Source: Gammaproteobacteria bacterium (GTDB taxonomy: Bacteria; Pseudomonadota; Gammaproteobacteria; Pseudomonadales; Halieaceae). Taken from it: a DNA stretch of 64,000 bases. The position numbers and the translations under genes were made by a program. Under the pieces are notes generated by a model. That model saw nothing but the letters and a program-made list of their open reading frames with translations, was not told the origin of the DNA and did no database searches. Of the stretch, positions 9,743 through 17,415 are shown one piece after another; within the stretch, counting starts at the first letter, position 1; each line of letters begins with the position of its first letter. The stretch is from NCBI GenBank assembly GCA_024742415.1, contig JANSYN010000006.1:62001-126000 (forward strand). Reading direction: 5' to 3'.

Positions 9743-10936
9743 CTATGGACTCCCCGCAAGTTCTGGGCTGTTCCGGACCACAACCTGCATACCCGCCGTC
9801 AGGGCCGCAGAATGACCAGTGACCACGCGGTCTGATGGCGACAAACCCTGTACCCACACGGTCTGGGCATTGCTGTCCAGCACGTGAACTTCCTTGCGCT
9901 GCGTGCGATCAACGGCGTTCACAACCAGTACACTGCGATCACTGCGCAGCGCGCTGCGCGGCAACTCCACCACGTCCGGTATGGCCCGCCCGCTGATCGT
10001 GGCGCTTACAAATAAACCCGGTGCCAGCGGAGGGCGGCCCTCCTGGGAATCACGTGCAAATGGCTTGTGCACCTCGGCTACGGCATAGACCACTCGGCTG
10101 CTTTCATCGATACTGGCATCCGTGCGCACAATCTGGCCCTGCCATTCCCACAGGCGATTAGCAAAGCGTGCCTGGATCACTACCGGCACACCCGAAAAGT
10201 CCGCCGCCTCGGTGTCGTCATAGGTCAATGGCAGATCCAGTAACGCCACCTGGCGGCCGGTCAGCGGCAGGCGGATTTCTACCGCGTCGGTGGCATAAAC
10301 CGTTGCCAGGTGCGTGCCGGCAGATACAAACTGCCCGGCGTCGACGTGCTTTTCGCTGATTCGCCCATTGAACGGCACGGAGATCGACGTGCGCTGCAGG
10401 TCCAGCCGCGCTGCCTGCAAATCTGCCTCAGCAGCGCGCAAGGCGGCCTCAGCTGCGGCGATCTGGGGTTCACGCAGGAACAACGCATTGGCTTGCGCGG
10501 TGCCAAGATCGCGCCACTCGCGCCTGGCCTGCAGGGCGCGGCCCTTTTCTTCGGCCAGCACTTGCCGCGATGCCGCCACCTGGGATTCTGCGCGCGCAAT
10601 CTGCAGGCGATAGTCGACATCCTCGACCTTGATCAATTCCTGGTCGGCAGAGAAGAAACTACCCTGGGAAAAACCGTCTGACACACTCTGTACGCGACCG
10701 CTCACCTGACTCATCAGGCGCACCTGGCGCAGGGGGCGCACCGTTCCCTGGGTCACCACCGACAGCGAGCGCTCGACCGGCGCCGCGACGACGACATCCA
10801 CCGACGGCATGGGTGCCACGTCAATTTCTTCCGGTGCGGGCTCGGGTTTGCCAACGAGCACGCCATAGGCCGCAGCACCGCCTATGATCAGTACAAGCAG
10901 CGCCCAAATGCCATTGCGAGCACCGGATAAGGCCAT
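9743..10936 (-). CDS. RND efflux periplasmic adaptor (membrane fusion protein)
   Basis: The 397-residue adaptor bridges the inner-membrane pump and an outer-membrane channel. It has an uncleaved-looking N-terminal membrane segment (residues 10-27). A lipoyl/barrel-sandwich half follows (VMSQVSGRV-like segment LMSQVSGRVQSVSDGFSQG), then an Ala/Glu-rich alpha-helical hairpin (about residues 110-185). The returning lipoyl half and a beta-barrel complete the HlyD/AcrA-type architecture. First gene of the two-gene operon with the pump. The upstream gap to the divergent phasin gene is 320 bases and must hold both promoters. Confidence 0.93.
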   Translation of the reverse strand: MALSGARNGIWALLVLIIGGAAAYGVLVGKPEPAPEEIDVAPMPSVDVVVAAPVERSLSVVTQGTVRPLRQVRLMSQVSGRVQSVSDGFSQGSFFSADQELIKVEDVDYRLQIARAESQVAASRQVLAEEKGRALQARREWRDLGTAQANALFLREPQIAAAEAALRAAEADLQAARLDLQRTSISVPFNGRISEKHVDAGQFVSAGTHLATVYATDAVEIRLPLTGRQVALLDLPLTYDDTEAADFSGVPVVIQARFANRLWEWQGQIVRTDASIDESSRVVYAVAEVHKPFARDSQEGRPPLAPGLFVSATISGRAIPDVVELPRSALRSDRSVLVVNAVDRTQRKEVHVLDSNAQTVWVQGLSPSDRVVTGHSAALTAGMQVVVRNSPELAGSP

Positions 10937-11080
10937 TGTGTGTTACCTCTGTAGCGACAGGCGCGTCAGTTTATCCCGCGCGCACTATCCAGTCTAAGGC
11001 TTTGGGGTATTTAAGCCAGTTCCCCATAAAACAGACCACTGTCGGCGCTATCCGTTCGACGGGCATTCTGGCACCTGCCC

Positions 11081-11116
11081 GACACAGACACAGACACAGT
11101 CACAGACACAGACACA
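11081..11116. repeat. Six tandem copies of the hexamer GACACA
   Basis: Five perfect units and one GTCACA variant (fourth unit) occur in a row. Being in non-coding DNA between divergent genes, copy-number change could alter promoter spacing. Confidence 0.9.
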
Positions 11117-11172
11117 GGGTTGGCGCCTGAGCAGAGCCCGAAAAAAAACGGTGCAGAGGCAAAATTTCGCAG

Positions 11173-11198
11173 TTTATTAGTATGTTTATTCTAATAAA
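11173..11198. promoter_or_regulatory. Inverted repeat upstream of phasin gene, possible PhaD/TetR operator
   Basis: TTTATTAG (11173-11180) and CTAATAAA (11191-11198) are perfect 8-bp inverted arms separated by 10 bases, 58 bases before the phasin ATG. The element is AT-rich in a GC-rich genome. The size and symmetry fit a TetR-type dimer site, and a PhaD-like TetR gene lies 4 kb downstream. No binding evidence is available. Confidence 0.5.
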
Positions 11199-11256
11199 TG
11201 TCCCTAATCTGGTCTCATCTGGTGAACAAACACCAAGACATTCAAGGAGAGCAATC

Positions 11257-11721
11257 ATGGCCGAACAAGCAAAGAAGAAAGCTGCACCCAAACGCAAGCC
11301 TGCTGCAAAGCGCAAGCCTGCCCCCAAGCGTAAGCCCGCTGCAAAGCGCGCTGCACCGAAGAAGGCTGCACCGCAAAAAGCGGCAGAAGACTTCGCCTCG
11401 CGTGCGCAGGAAACCAGCCGCAATGTCTTTCTGGCAGGCCTGGGTTTCTATGGCAAAGCCTTCGATCAGGCGCAGAGCCGCATCGACGCGCTGCAATCTG
11501 ATATGGAAACTCGTCGCAAGCAGGCAGACAAGCTCTACAAGGAGCTGGTAAAGCGCGGTAAAAAAGTCGAGCAGGACGCCAAGAAGTCGATGAATGAACT
11601 TGACCTCCAGAAGCAGCTGGAAAGCCTGACTGACCGCAAGAAGCTCGAAGCCCAGCTTGAGAAAGCAAAGGCACGCTTTGAGGAACTCAAAGGCTCTGTC
11701 AGCCTGAAAAGCGCTGCCTAA
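11257..11721 (+). CDS. Phasin family protein with N-terminal histone H1-like tail
   Basis: Polyhydroxyalkanoate granule-associated protein, 154 residues. The ATG at 11257 follows AAGGAGA. Residues 5-42 are repeated Lys/Ala/Pro motifs (KRKPAAKRKPAPKRKPA), a DNA-binding H1-like tail. From residue 45 comes the conserved phasin helix (ASRAQETSRNVFLAGLGFYGKAFDQAQ), then coiled coil to the end. Phasins coat PHA granules, and the basic tail may tether granules to the nucleoid as in PhaF. In PhaF the basic tail is C-terminal; here it is N-terminal. A strong terminator follows, so it forms its own transcript. Confidence 0.88.
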   Translation: MAEQAKKKAAPKRKPAAKRKPAPKRKPAAKRAAPKKAAPQKAAEDFASRAQETSRNVFLAGLGFYGKAFDQAQSRIDALQSDMETRRKQADKLYKELVKRGKKVEQDAKKSMNELDLQKQLESLTDRKKLEAQLEKAKARFEELKGSVSLKSAA

Positions 11722-12036
11722 ACACCCACATCCATCCAGGACCACTTATCCCTGCATGGGGAGTTTCCAGGGCCACACACGTGGCCCTTTTTTTTGCCCG
11801 GTGTTTGCTGCGCAATGGCCACAAACTTTAGTCCCCACATAGGAAATAATTACTCATAATTCTCTGCCGCGACCGCTACACTTCAACCAGCGGCAGACGC
11901 TGGACCAAGCCATCAGGAACAGCCCCGCACCACGAGTATTCGAATAATTGCGGGTCGGCCAATCCGATCACGCGCGCTGAGCACAGACCACGCCCTGACA
12001 GTTACCGGTCTCCTCAGCACCCCGGGGAGCCAGAGC
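11722..12036. other. Intergenic space before the GGDEF/EAL gene
   Basis: 315 bases. Apart from the phasin terminator it holds only a short AT-rich stretch (about 11822-11865), which is the likeliest promoter area for the downstream gene. Nothing else was recognised. Confidence 0.6.
11769..11795 (+). terminator. Intrinsic terminator after phasin gene
   Basis: Stem AGGGCCAC (11769-11776), loop ACAC, stem GTGGCCCT (11781-11788) and eight T residues. It lies 47 bases after the stop codon. Confidence 0.92.
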
Positions 12037-14391
12037 ATGCGATTCACGGATAGAACCAGTATCGTTCTGACACTGTGTGCCATCACGGTGCTGTTAACGA
12101 CCTTGTTGATCGCCGCGCAGTACGAGTACTCCCGCGAGGTACAGCATGCCAGCAAGGCGGCGCAAAACATGGCGAATTCAGACACCTTGTTGAAACTCGC
12201 TGTGTACAAAAACAACCGCCCTTTCATTCGCCAGTTTCTCGCCTCAGTACTGGAACTGCCAGAAACCGCCAGCAGTGGCATGTACGACCGCAGCGGCAAG
12301 CTGATCGCGCACAAGGGCACCGCAAAAACCATCGAGGAGTCCCCGCCGTTTCCACTGCAGACGCTGCGCGGCGAGAGTGCGGTTACTGAAACCTCCCTGC
12401 GCTATCTTTCTGCAAGCGGTGAAGAGATTGACCCAAACCTGTTTGCCCGGCTTTTTGGCAGCGCCACCCTGCACCTGACCGCACCCATTACCACCTCACT
12501 GAAACTCACGCCCCAGGAGTACAGCGACGCAGAGTTTCTGTTGCGCAACTACACGCCAGAAAATGAAAGTAGCCGCTGGGTCGTGGGCTACCTGCACGTT
12601 GAGCTGGACCGGAAACAGCTCGTTAACAACACGCTGCCAGCAGTGCTCTACCTGCTGACGTTCTTCATGATCATCGCACTGCTGGCCGGTTGGGGCCTGT
12701 TTCTCAACAACCGGAAAATCATGGTGCCGGTACGTGAGCTGCAACGCGTCAGTGACGATCTGGCGCGCGGGCTTCCGGCGAGCGAACTCAACATTTCCGA
12801 TAACAGTGAACTTGCCAGCACCGCGCGCACCTTCAACGCCATTATCAAGGATGCACAGCGTGCCCGGGAGGAGGCCGAGCTGGATCGCAAGCTGCTCAGC
12901 CGTAAAGTCGAAGAAAGCACCTCCAGGCTGTCGCAGCAGGACGATCAGCTGAATCAGGCTGCCAGGGAAATCAGCGAAGCAAAGGACAAGTTGCAGCGAC
13001 TGGTCAATTACGACGGGCTCACCTCTCTTCCCAACCGCACACTGTTCCAGGAAATCCTACAAACGCTATTGCGTTCTGGCGAGCGCGCCGGCAAACCACT
13101 GGCGCTGCTATATTTGAACCTGAATGAGTTTCGCCGCATCAACGAAAGCTTCGGCTACTCCACCGGTGACCTGGTGCTGCGCGAGATGAGCAAAAGAATG
13201 GTCGGCTGCCTGCGGCGCAATGACGTCGTGTCACACGACGTTGATACCGACCTGCGCGCCGGGGTGGCACGCATGGGCGGTGATGAATTCGCCATTATTC
13301 TCGACCAGATCGACCGCCCCGCTTCCGCAGGAGACGTCGCACAGCGACTCATCGAATGCATCGTTGCGCCCATCCATGTAGACAACAAGGAAATCGTGCT
13401 GTCGCCCTCGATCGGTATTGCTGTCGCTCCTGAAACCAATGCTCAGATGGAAATGCTCATTCGCCAGGCGGGTATTGCCATGAAGGCCGTACCCGCCTCC
13501 CGCCAGGGCGCCTACCTGTTTTACAGTGACGACCTCGAACAGGGCAGTCAGGATCAGTTCCAACTGGAAGGTGAGTTACGCAGTGCGATAGAGAACGAGG
13601 AGCTCGCCCTGTACTTCCAGCCACAGGTCGACAGCATCGATGGCTCAGTCATCTCGGCAGAAGTTTTGCTGCGCTGGGATCACCCCCAGCAGGGCAAGAT
13701 TCCGCCGACAACGTTTATCCCCATGGCCCGCCAGCTGGGGCTCATGCAACAGATCAGCGGCTGGACTATTCGCGAGGCATGTCGCAACCTGCAGGAGTTT
13801 CGCGCCAGTGGCATCGAAATGGCGCGTGTTGCGATAAACATCTCGGCCGACGAGCTGGGTAAGACGCTGGCGGACGATGTACGCTCGGCTCTGGCTGCAA
13901 CAGACTTGAGCGCTGAGTCGCTGGAGCTGGGCTTGTCTGAGATTGTCCTCATGGACGAAGAAAGTGAGGAAGCCCGAACCCTGCGCACACTCAGCTCGAT
14001 GGGTGTACACCTTTCATTGGACAACTTCGGCATCAGCGCGACTCCACTGAGCCACCTGGGTCATTGTCCACTCAACGCACTGCGCATCGACCGTGACATT
14101 GTGCACCACTGCGACAGTAACAAGCGCAATGCCATGCTGGTCAAGACAATTATTGCTATCGCTGACAGTCTCGGCCTGCGCATCGTTGCCGAGGGTGTCG
14201 AGACCGAAGCCGAATTCAGCTTTCTTGTGGGCGCGGGCGCCCGAGCTCTGCAGGGCTATCTGTTCAGCGAACCCGTCCCGGCTGATCGCCTCAAGGAGCA
14301 GCTGAAAATCCCATGGCCCTACATGGGCATCATTCAGAACATCAAGCTGGCCGAACGCGCGGCGCGTCAGGCCGACGCAGACCGGCGGTGA
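12037..14391 (+). CDS. Membrane GGDEF/EAL cyclic-di-GMP signalling protein (EAL domain partly degenerate)
   Basis: A 784-residue protein with an N-terminal membrane helix (about residues 8-27), a periplasmic sensor region, a second helix (about 200-222), HAMP and a coiled coil. A GGDEF domain follows with an intact RMGGDEF motif (Gly414-Phe418), then an EAL domain. GGDEF domains make c-di-GMP; EAL domains break it down. The EAL signature reads AEVLLRW (Glu542 kept, Ala replaced by Val). The DDFG motif is DNFG and the usual LKID is LRID, while AEGVE and the LQGY segment are kept. Diguanylate cyclase activity is therefore likely and phosphodiesterase activity doubtful. It lies between two phasin genes. 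Confidence 0.92.
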   Translation: MRFTDRTSIVLTLCAITVLLTTLLIAAQYEYSREVQHASKAAQNMANSDTLLKLAVYKNNRPFIRQFLASVLELPETASSGMYDRSGKLIAHKGTAKTIEESPPFPLQTLRGESAVTETSLRYLSASGEEIDPNLFARLFGSATLHLTAPITTSLKLTPQEYSDAEFLLRNYTPENESSRWVVGYLHVELDRKQLVNNTLPAVLYLLTFFMIIALLAGWGLFLNNRKIMVPVRELQRVSDDLARGLPASELNISDNSELASTARTFNAIIKDAQRAREEAELDRKLLSRKVEESTSRLSQQDDQLNQAAREISEAKDKLQRLVNYDGLTSLPNRTLFQEILQTLLRSGERAGKPLALLYLNLNEFRRINESFGYSTGDLVLREMSKRMVGCLRRNDVVSHDVDTDLRAGVARMGGDEFAIILDQIDRPASAGDVAQRLIECIVAPIHVDNKEIVLSPSIGIAVAPETNAQMEMLIRQAGIAMKAVPASRQGAYLFYSDDLEQGSQDQFQLEGELRSAIENEELALYFQPQVDSIDGSVISAEVLLRWDHPQQGKIPPTTFIPMARQLGLMQQISGWTIREACRNLQEFRASGIEMARVAINISADELGKTLADDVRSALAATDLSAESLELGLSEIVLMDEESEEARTLRTLSSMGVHLSLDNFGISATPLSHLGHCPLNALRIDRDIVHHCDSNKRNAMLVKTIIAIADSLGLRIVAEGVETEAEFSFLVGAGARALQGYLFSEPVPADRLKEQLKIPWPYMGIIQNIKLAERAARQADADRR

Positions 14392-14639
14392 TCCAAGGCA
14401 TCACCTGCACCTGACCCCGGCAGTAACACCCCGAAGAACGACCTGAACCACCACCGGGCAACGCCGGCTAACCTTACCCAAGGCAGCGCGCACCAAAGGC
14501 GCGGTTGTTCCCACTAGCGACAGTGCCTGCACACCACGGTGCCCCGACGGCCAGCGAGCGGCATTTTGCACGCCGTTCTGCTTTAATAGCCCCAAGCGGC
14601 GGTACTCGACCCCTACCCCTACCTAAGGACGGCCAACAG

Positions 14640-15368
14640 ATGAGCGACGACAAGAGCAAGGTGACTGACAAGGCAAGCGAGATTGCCAGGAATATCTGGC
14701 TGGCCGGGGTAGGCGCTTACGGCAAAGCCGTCGAGGATGCCCAGGACCGCATCGAGAAGGCAATGGAGCCGCCGAAACTGTTCAAGGATCTGGTAAAGGC
14801 CGGTAGTGCACTGGAGGAAGACGCGCGCACCGCACTCGAGACAACCGCCCAGGCACGACAATCTGTGGAAGAGCGGATCAGCAAAGTGCGTGAAAACTTC
14901 CAGATGCAACGACCAGCGCGCATCGAAGACATCGCAGCGCTGGAGCGCAAGGTTGAGCAATTGGCAAGGCAGGTAACCGCGCTGACGCGGGCGCTCACCG
15001 AGCAGGGTTTGGCGGTCAAACCCGAGCGCAAGGCACCGGCGAAAAAGAAAGCAGCGGCAAAGAAGCCCGCCGCCCGCAAAAAACCGGCAACCGCGAAGAA
15101 GAGCAGCTCCAGGCAGAGCGGCACGAAAAGTGCCGGGAGCAAAGCCCGGGTAGCCAGCAAAATCGCCGGCAGTGCGAAAAGCAGCACGGCGGGCAAAACG
15201 TCGGCCGGCACGGGTGCGAAACGCAAGCAAGCCGCAGCTACCGGGCGTAAATCTGCCAAACGACCCGTCGCCAAAACATCCAGCGCCGCGCGCCAGTCAA
15301 CCCGTAAGCCCGCCGCGGCCAAGAGCCCCAGACGCAGGCCAACGGCCACGAGCAAAAACCGCGCCTGA
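14640..15368 (+). CDS. phaF: Phasin (PhaF-like) with C-terminal histone H1-like tail
   Basis: A 242-residue PHA granule protein. The ATG at 14640 follows AAGGA. Residues 9-110 form the phasin domain (SEIARNIWLAGVGAYGKAVEDAQ, matching the first phasin's core). Residues 118-143 are a leucine-zipper-like coil. Residues 150-242 are Lys/Ala/Arg/Ser repeats of the AAKKPA type seen in PhaF. In Pseudomonas, PhaF binds granules with its N terminus and DNA with its tail, aiding granule segregation. The phaD-like regulator starts 11 bases after the stop, so both are probably one transcript. The gene symbol rests on architecture and neighbour only. Confidence 0.85.
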   Translation: MSDDKSKVTDKASEIARNIWLAGVGAYGKAVEDAQDRIEKAMEPPKLFKDLVKAGSALEEDARTALETTAQARQSVEERISKVRENFQMQRPARIEDIAALERKVEQLARQVTALTRALTEQGLAVKPERKAPAKKKAAAKKPAARKKPATAKKSSSRQSGTKSAGSKARVASKIAGSAKSSTAGKTSAGTGAKRKQAAATGRKSAKRPVAKTSSAARQSTRKPAAAKSPRRRPTATSKNRA

Positions 15369-15379
15369 TTGCAGCGGCC

Positions 15380-16045
15380 ATGAAAACACGCGACCGCATA
15401 CTGCACGTCAGCCTGGCGCTGTTTAACGATGAGGGCGAGGCCGAAACTACCACGATCGATATCGCCAATGAACTGGATATCAGTCCGGGCAACCTGTACT
15501 ACCACTTCAAAGGCAAGGACCAGATTATCGCGGAGCTGTTCCAACAGTATGAGCACGCCATCGTAACCACACTGAGCGCGCCCATTACCGAACCTCTGGG
15601 AGCAAAGAACGGCGCGACGGAGGACAACTGGTTCTACCTCTACGTTTTGCTTGAGGAGATGTACCAGTACCGCTTCCTGTACCTCAACCTGGACAATCTC
15701 CTGCAGCGTTACCCGGATATTCGCCGTGGCTTCAAGCGCATCATGCAACTCAAACGCGCCGCCATGTACGCTATTTGCAGAACCTTACTGGAGCGGGAGG
15801 TGATTGCCGCGCGCGATCATCAGCTGTTGGGACTGGCCGAAAACATGACACTCAACCTGACTTTCTGGTTCAACTACCAGGAACTGGTGGACGACCGCCG
15901 GCCACCAGAGCTGGTCATTCACCAGGGTGTGCTGCAATTGCTGACCATGGTGGCGCCCTACCTGGGCGACAGTGAGCTGAGCTTTTTCCGGGAATGCGAG
16001 GGCATCTACGCCAGCATGCTGGCCAACCTGCCCGCAAGGGAATAA
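15380..16045 (+). CDS. phaD: TetR-family transcriptional regulator, PhaD-like
   Basis: A 221-residue regulator whose N terminus (MKTRDRILHVSLALFNDEGE, then DIANELDISPGNLYYHFKGKDQII) is a TetR helix-turn-helix very like PhaD of pseudomonads. PhaD controls phasin operons in response to an acyl-CoA-type ligand. The rest is the helical ligand-binding domain with an FxxLY-rich segment (YQYRFLYLNLDNLL). Directly downstream of the PhaF-like gene (11 bases). The inverted repeat before the other phasin gene is a plausible target. The family is secure; the PhaD identity is likely. Confidence 0.85.
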   Translation: MKTRDRILHVSLALFNDEGEAETTTIDIANELDISPGNLYYHFKGKDQIIAELFQQYEHAIVTTLSAPITEPLGAKNGATEDNWFYLYVLLEEMYQYRFLYLNLDNLLQRYPDIRRGFKRIMQLKRAAMYAICRTLLEREVIAARDHQLLGLAENMTLNLTFWFNYQELVDDRRPPELVIHQGVLQLLTMVAPYLGDSELSFFRECEGIYASMLANLPARE

Positions 16046-16068
16046 TGAGCGGCCCGCGCCGCAGTTGT

Positions 16069-16719
16069 TCACGTCATCAGTCGCTGCAGGAGTATCACGT
16101 CATCACTGATGAATTCGCATGCCGCGCCCTGCTGTCGTGCCCACCAGGACCAGGTCTGCCGACTGAAGAAGCACACGTGCGTCGGATCGCGAATGTAGTG
16201 CCATTGGGCAAACGCCTCGCGGTTGAGCACCAGCTTGGTCATCACCGCCAGATAGCCTTTGTGCCGTAACATTCCCCACAACCTGGCCAGTTCACGTGCC
16301 GGCTGGCTCAAATGTTCAACTACCTCGGATGCACAGATAAAGTCGTAGCGGCGCGCAAACACATCGGCATTGCGTGCGTAGTAGGCATCAAAGGTGTCTA
16401 CCGTGTAACCGGCTTCGCGGAGCATTGCGGCGAGCACAGCCACCGGGCCGCAGCCAAAATCAAGGCCGCTTGCCGGCGGCGCCACGCGCTCAAACAGCGG
16501 GGCAGCCAGCCTGCCGAGAAAAGCACGGTAGGCAGCATCCCCAAAGCTGTTTTCGTGCAGGTCATACTGTGCTTTTTCTGCCGCGTGACACAGGTGCCAG
16601 TGTGTGGGCACAAACACCAGGCAACACCTGGAACACCGCAGGTACTGGCGATGTTTGTCCTCATGATAAGCGTGGGTATCGTTTCCACTGCACAATGGGC
16701 AGTGTGTTTCGCGCAGCAT
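16069..16719 (-). CDS. Class I SAM-dependent methyltransferase with N-terminal zinc ribbon
   Basis: A 216-residue protein beginning with CPLC (residues 7-10) and CSRC (residues 30-33), a four-cysteine zinc ribbon. A Rossmann methyltransferase follows: motif I is LDFGCGPVAVLAAML and the later block is YDFICASEVVEHL. This resembles Methyltransf_23 enzymes that act on small molecules or sugars, but the substrate is not readable. Divergent from the peroxiredoxin gene (49 bases between starts) and convergent with phaD. Its position suggests no shared pathway with either. Confidence 0.82.
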   Translation of the reverse strand: MLRETHCPLCSGNDTHAYHEDKHRQYLRCSRCCLVFVPTHWHLCHAAEKAQYDLHENSFGDAAYRAFLGRLAAPLFERVAPPASGLDFGCGPVAVLAAMLREAGYTVDTFDAYYARNADVFARRYDFICASEVVEHLSQPARELARLWGMLRHKGYLAVMTKLVLNREAFAQWHYIRDPTHVCFFSRQTWSWWARQQGAACEFISDDVILLQRLMT

Positions 16720-16768
16720 CTGCTATTATTTTCCCCCTGATAATTTTCAGCTCATTAAGGAGCCTAGC

Positions 16769-17248
16769 ATGACCATCCAAGTTGGCGACAAAATTCCCGC
16801 ATGCACCCTCAAGACCATGGGAGAAAAAGGCCCAACAGACATCACAACCGCAGACATCTTTGACGGTAAAAAAGTCGTTCTTTTTGCGGTGCCTGGCGCG
16901 TTCACACCGGGCTGCAGCCTGACCCACCTGCCCGGCTATGTCGTCAATGCCGACAAGATCAAGGCCGCTGGTGTCGACACGATAGTCTGCATGTCGGTCA
17001 ATGACGCGTTTGTCATGGGCGCCTGGGGCAAAGACCAGAACGCCGATGAAATTCTCATGCTCGCTGATGGCAACGCTGAGTTCACCGCAGCACTGGGTCT
17101 GGAACTCGATGGCACCGGCTTCGGCATGGGCAAGCGCAGCCAGCGCTTCGCGCTCATTGCCCAGGATGGTGTGGTGTCACATCTCAATGTAGAGCCTGGG
17201 GCGGGCGTGGATGTCAGCTCAGCCGAAACCATCATGGCCCTGCTCTAG
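16769..17248 (+). CDS. Peroxiredoxin, Prx5/redoxin type
   Basis: Thiol peroxidase that reduces hydrogen and organic peroxides using thioredoxin or glutathione. The 159-residue protein has the Prx active-site motif PGAFTPGCS with peroxidatic Cys49. A further Cys74 in DTIVCMSVND could act as resolving partner or be structural. The C-terminal half (LGLELDGTGFGMGKRSQRFALI) is typical of Prx5. An AAGGAG box precedes the ATG. No intrinsic terminator with a T tract follows; the 13-bp hairpin array lies about 80 bases downstream. Confidence 0.93.
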   Translation: MTIQVGDKIPACTLKTMGEKGPTDITTADIFDGKKVVLFAVPGAFTPGCSLTHLPGYVVNADKIKAAGVDTIVCMSVNDAFVMGAWGKDQNADEILMLADGNAEFTAALGLELDGTGFGMGKRSQRFALIAQDGVVSHLNVEPGAGVDVSSAETIMALL

Positions 17249-17330
17249 GGCCTGCTGCTGCACCAATACTCCTGCGCGTGGTTTGAACGCGCCCCTGCCG
17301 TGACGCGCTCGTGGCAGGCGGCCGCCCTGC

Positions 17331-17414
17331 GCGGCGATTCCGCGCGGCGATTCCGCGCGGCGATTCCGCGCGGCGATTCCGCGCGGCAGTTCTGCGCAGC
17401 AATTCTGCGCAGCC
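17331..17414. repeat. 13-bp tandem array of mini-hairpins (6.5 units)
   Basis: Four perfect GCGGCGATTCCGC units (17331-17382), then GCGGCAGTTCTGC, then GCAGCAATTCTGC, then GCAGCC. Each unit is self-complementary (GCGG / CCGC around a CGATT loop). The sixth unit keeps its stem through paired changes (GCAG / CTGC). The array fills the space between two convergent genes and ends one base before the transporter's stop codon. Confidence 0.93.
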
Positions 17415-17415
17415 A

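Larger units (their letters stand above)
10937..11256. other. Divergent intergenic space: efflux operon / phasin
   Basis: 320 bases with no gene. It contains a hexamer tandem repeat (11081-11116) and an 8-bp-arm inverted repeat (11173-11198) close to the phasin start. The promoters of both divergent units must lie here; no convincing -35/-10 pair was picked by eye. Confidence 0.7.

Noticed and set aside
11041-11070. Sigma-54 promoter at TGGCACC before the phasin gene
   Set aside because: The TGGCAC is there, but no GC falls ten bases after GG, so the -12 box is missing.
11081-11116. Possible CRISPR or direct-repeat array
   Set aside because: Units are 6 bases with no spacers; a simple tandem repeat.
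14717-15748. 343-residue leftward frame across the phasin and phaD genes
   Set aside because: Antisense to two recognised genes and made of their complementary Ala/Leu codons.
17331-17414. Possible iteron-type origin
   Set aside because: Units are GC-rich self-complementary hairpins with no DnaA boxes, AT-rich unwinding region or replication gene nearby.
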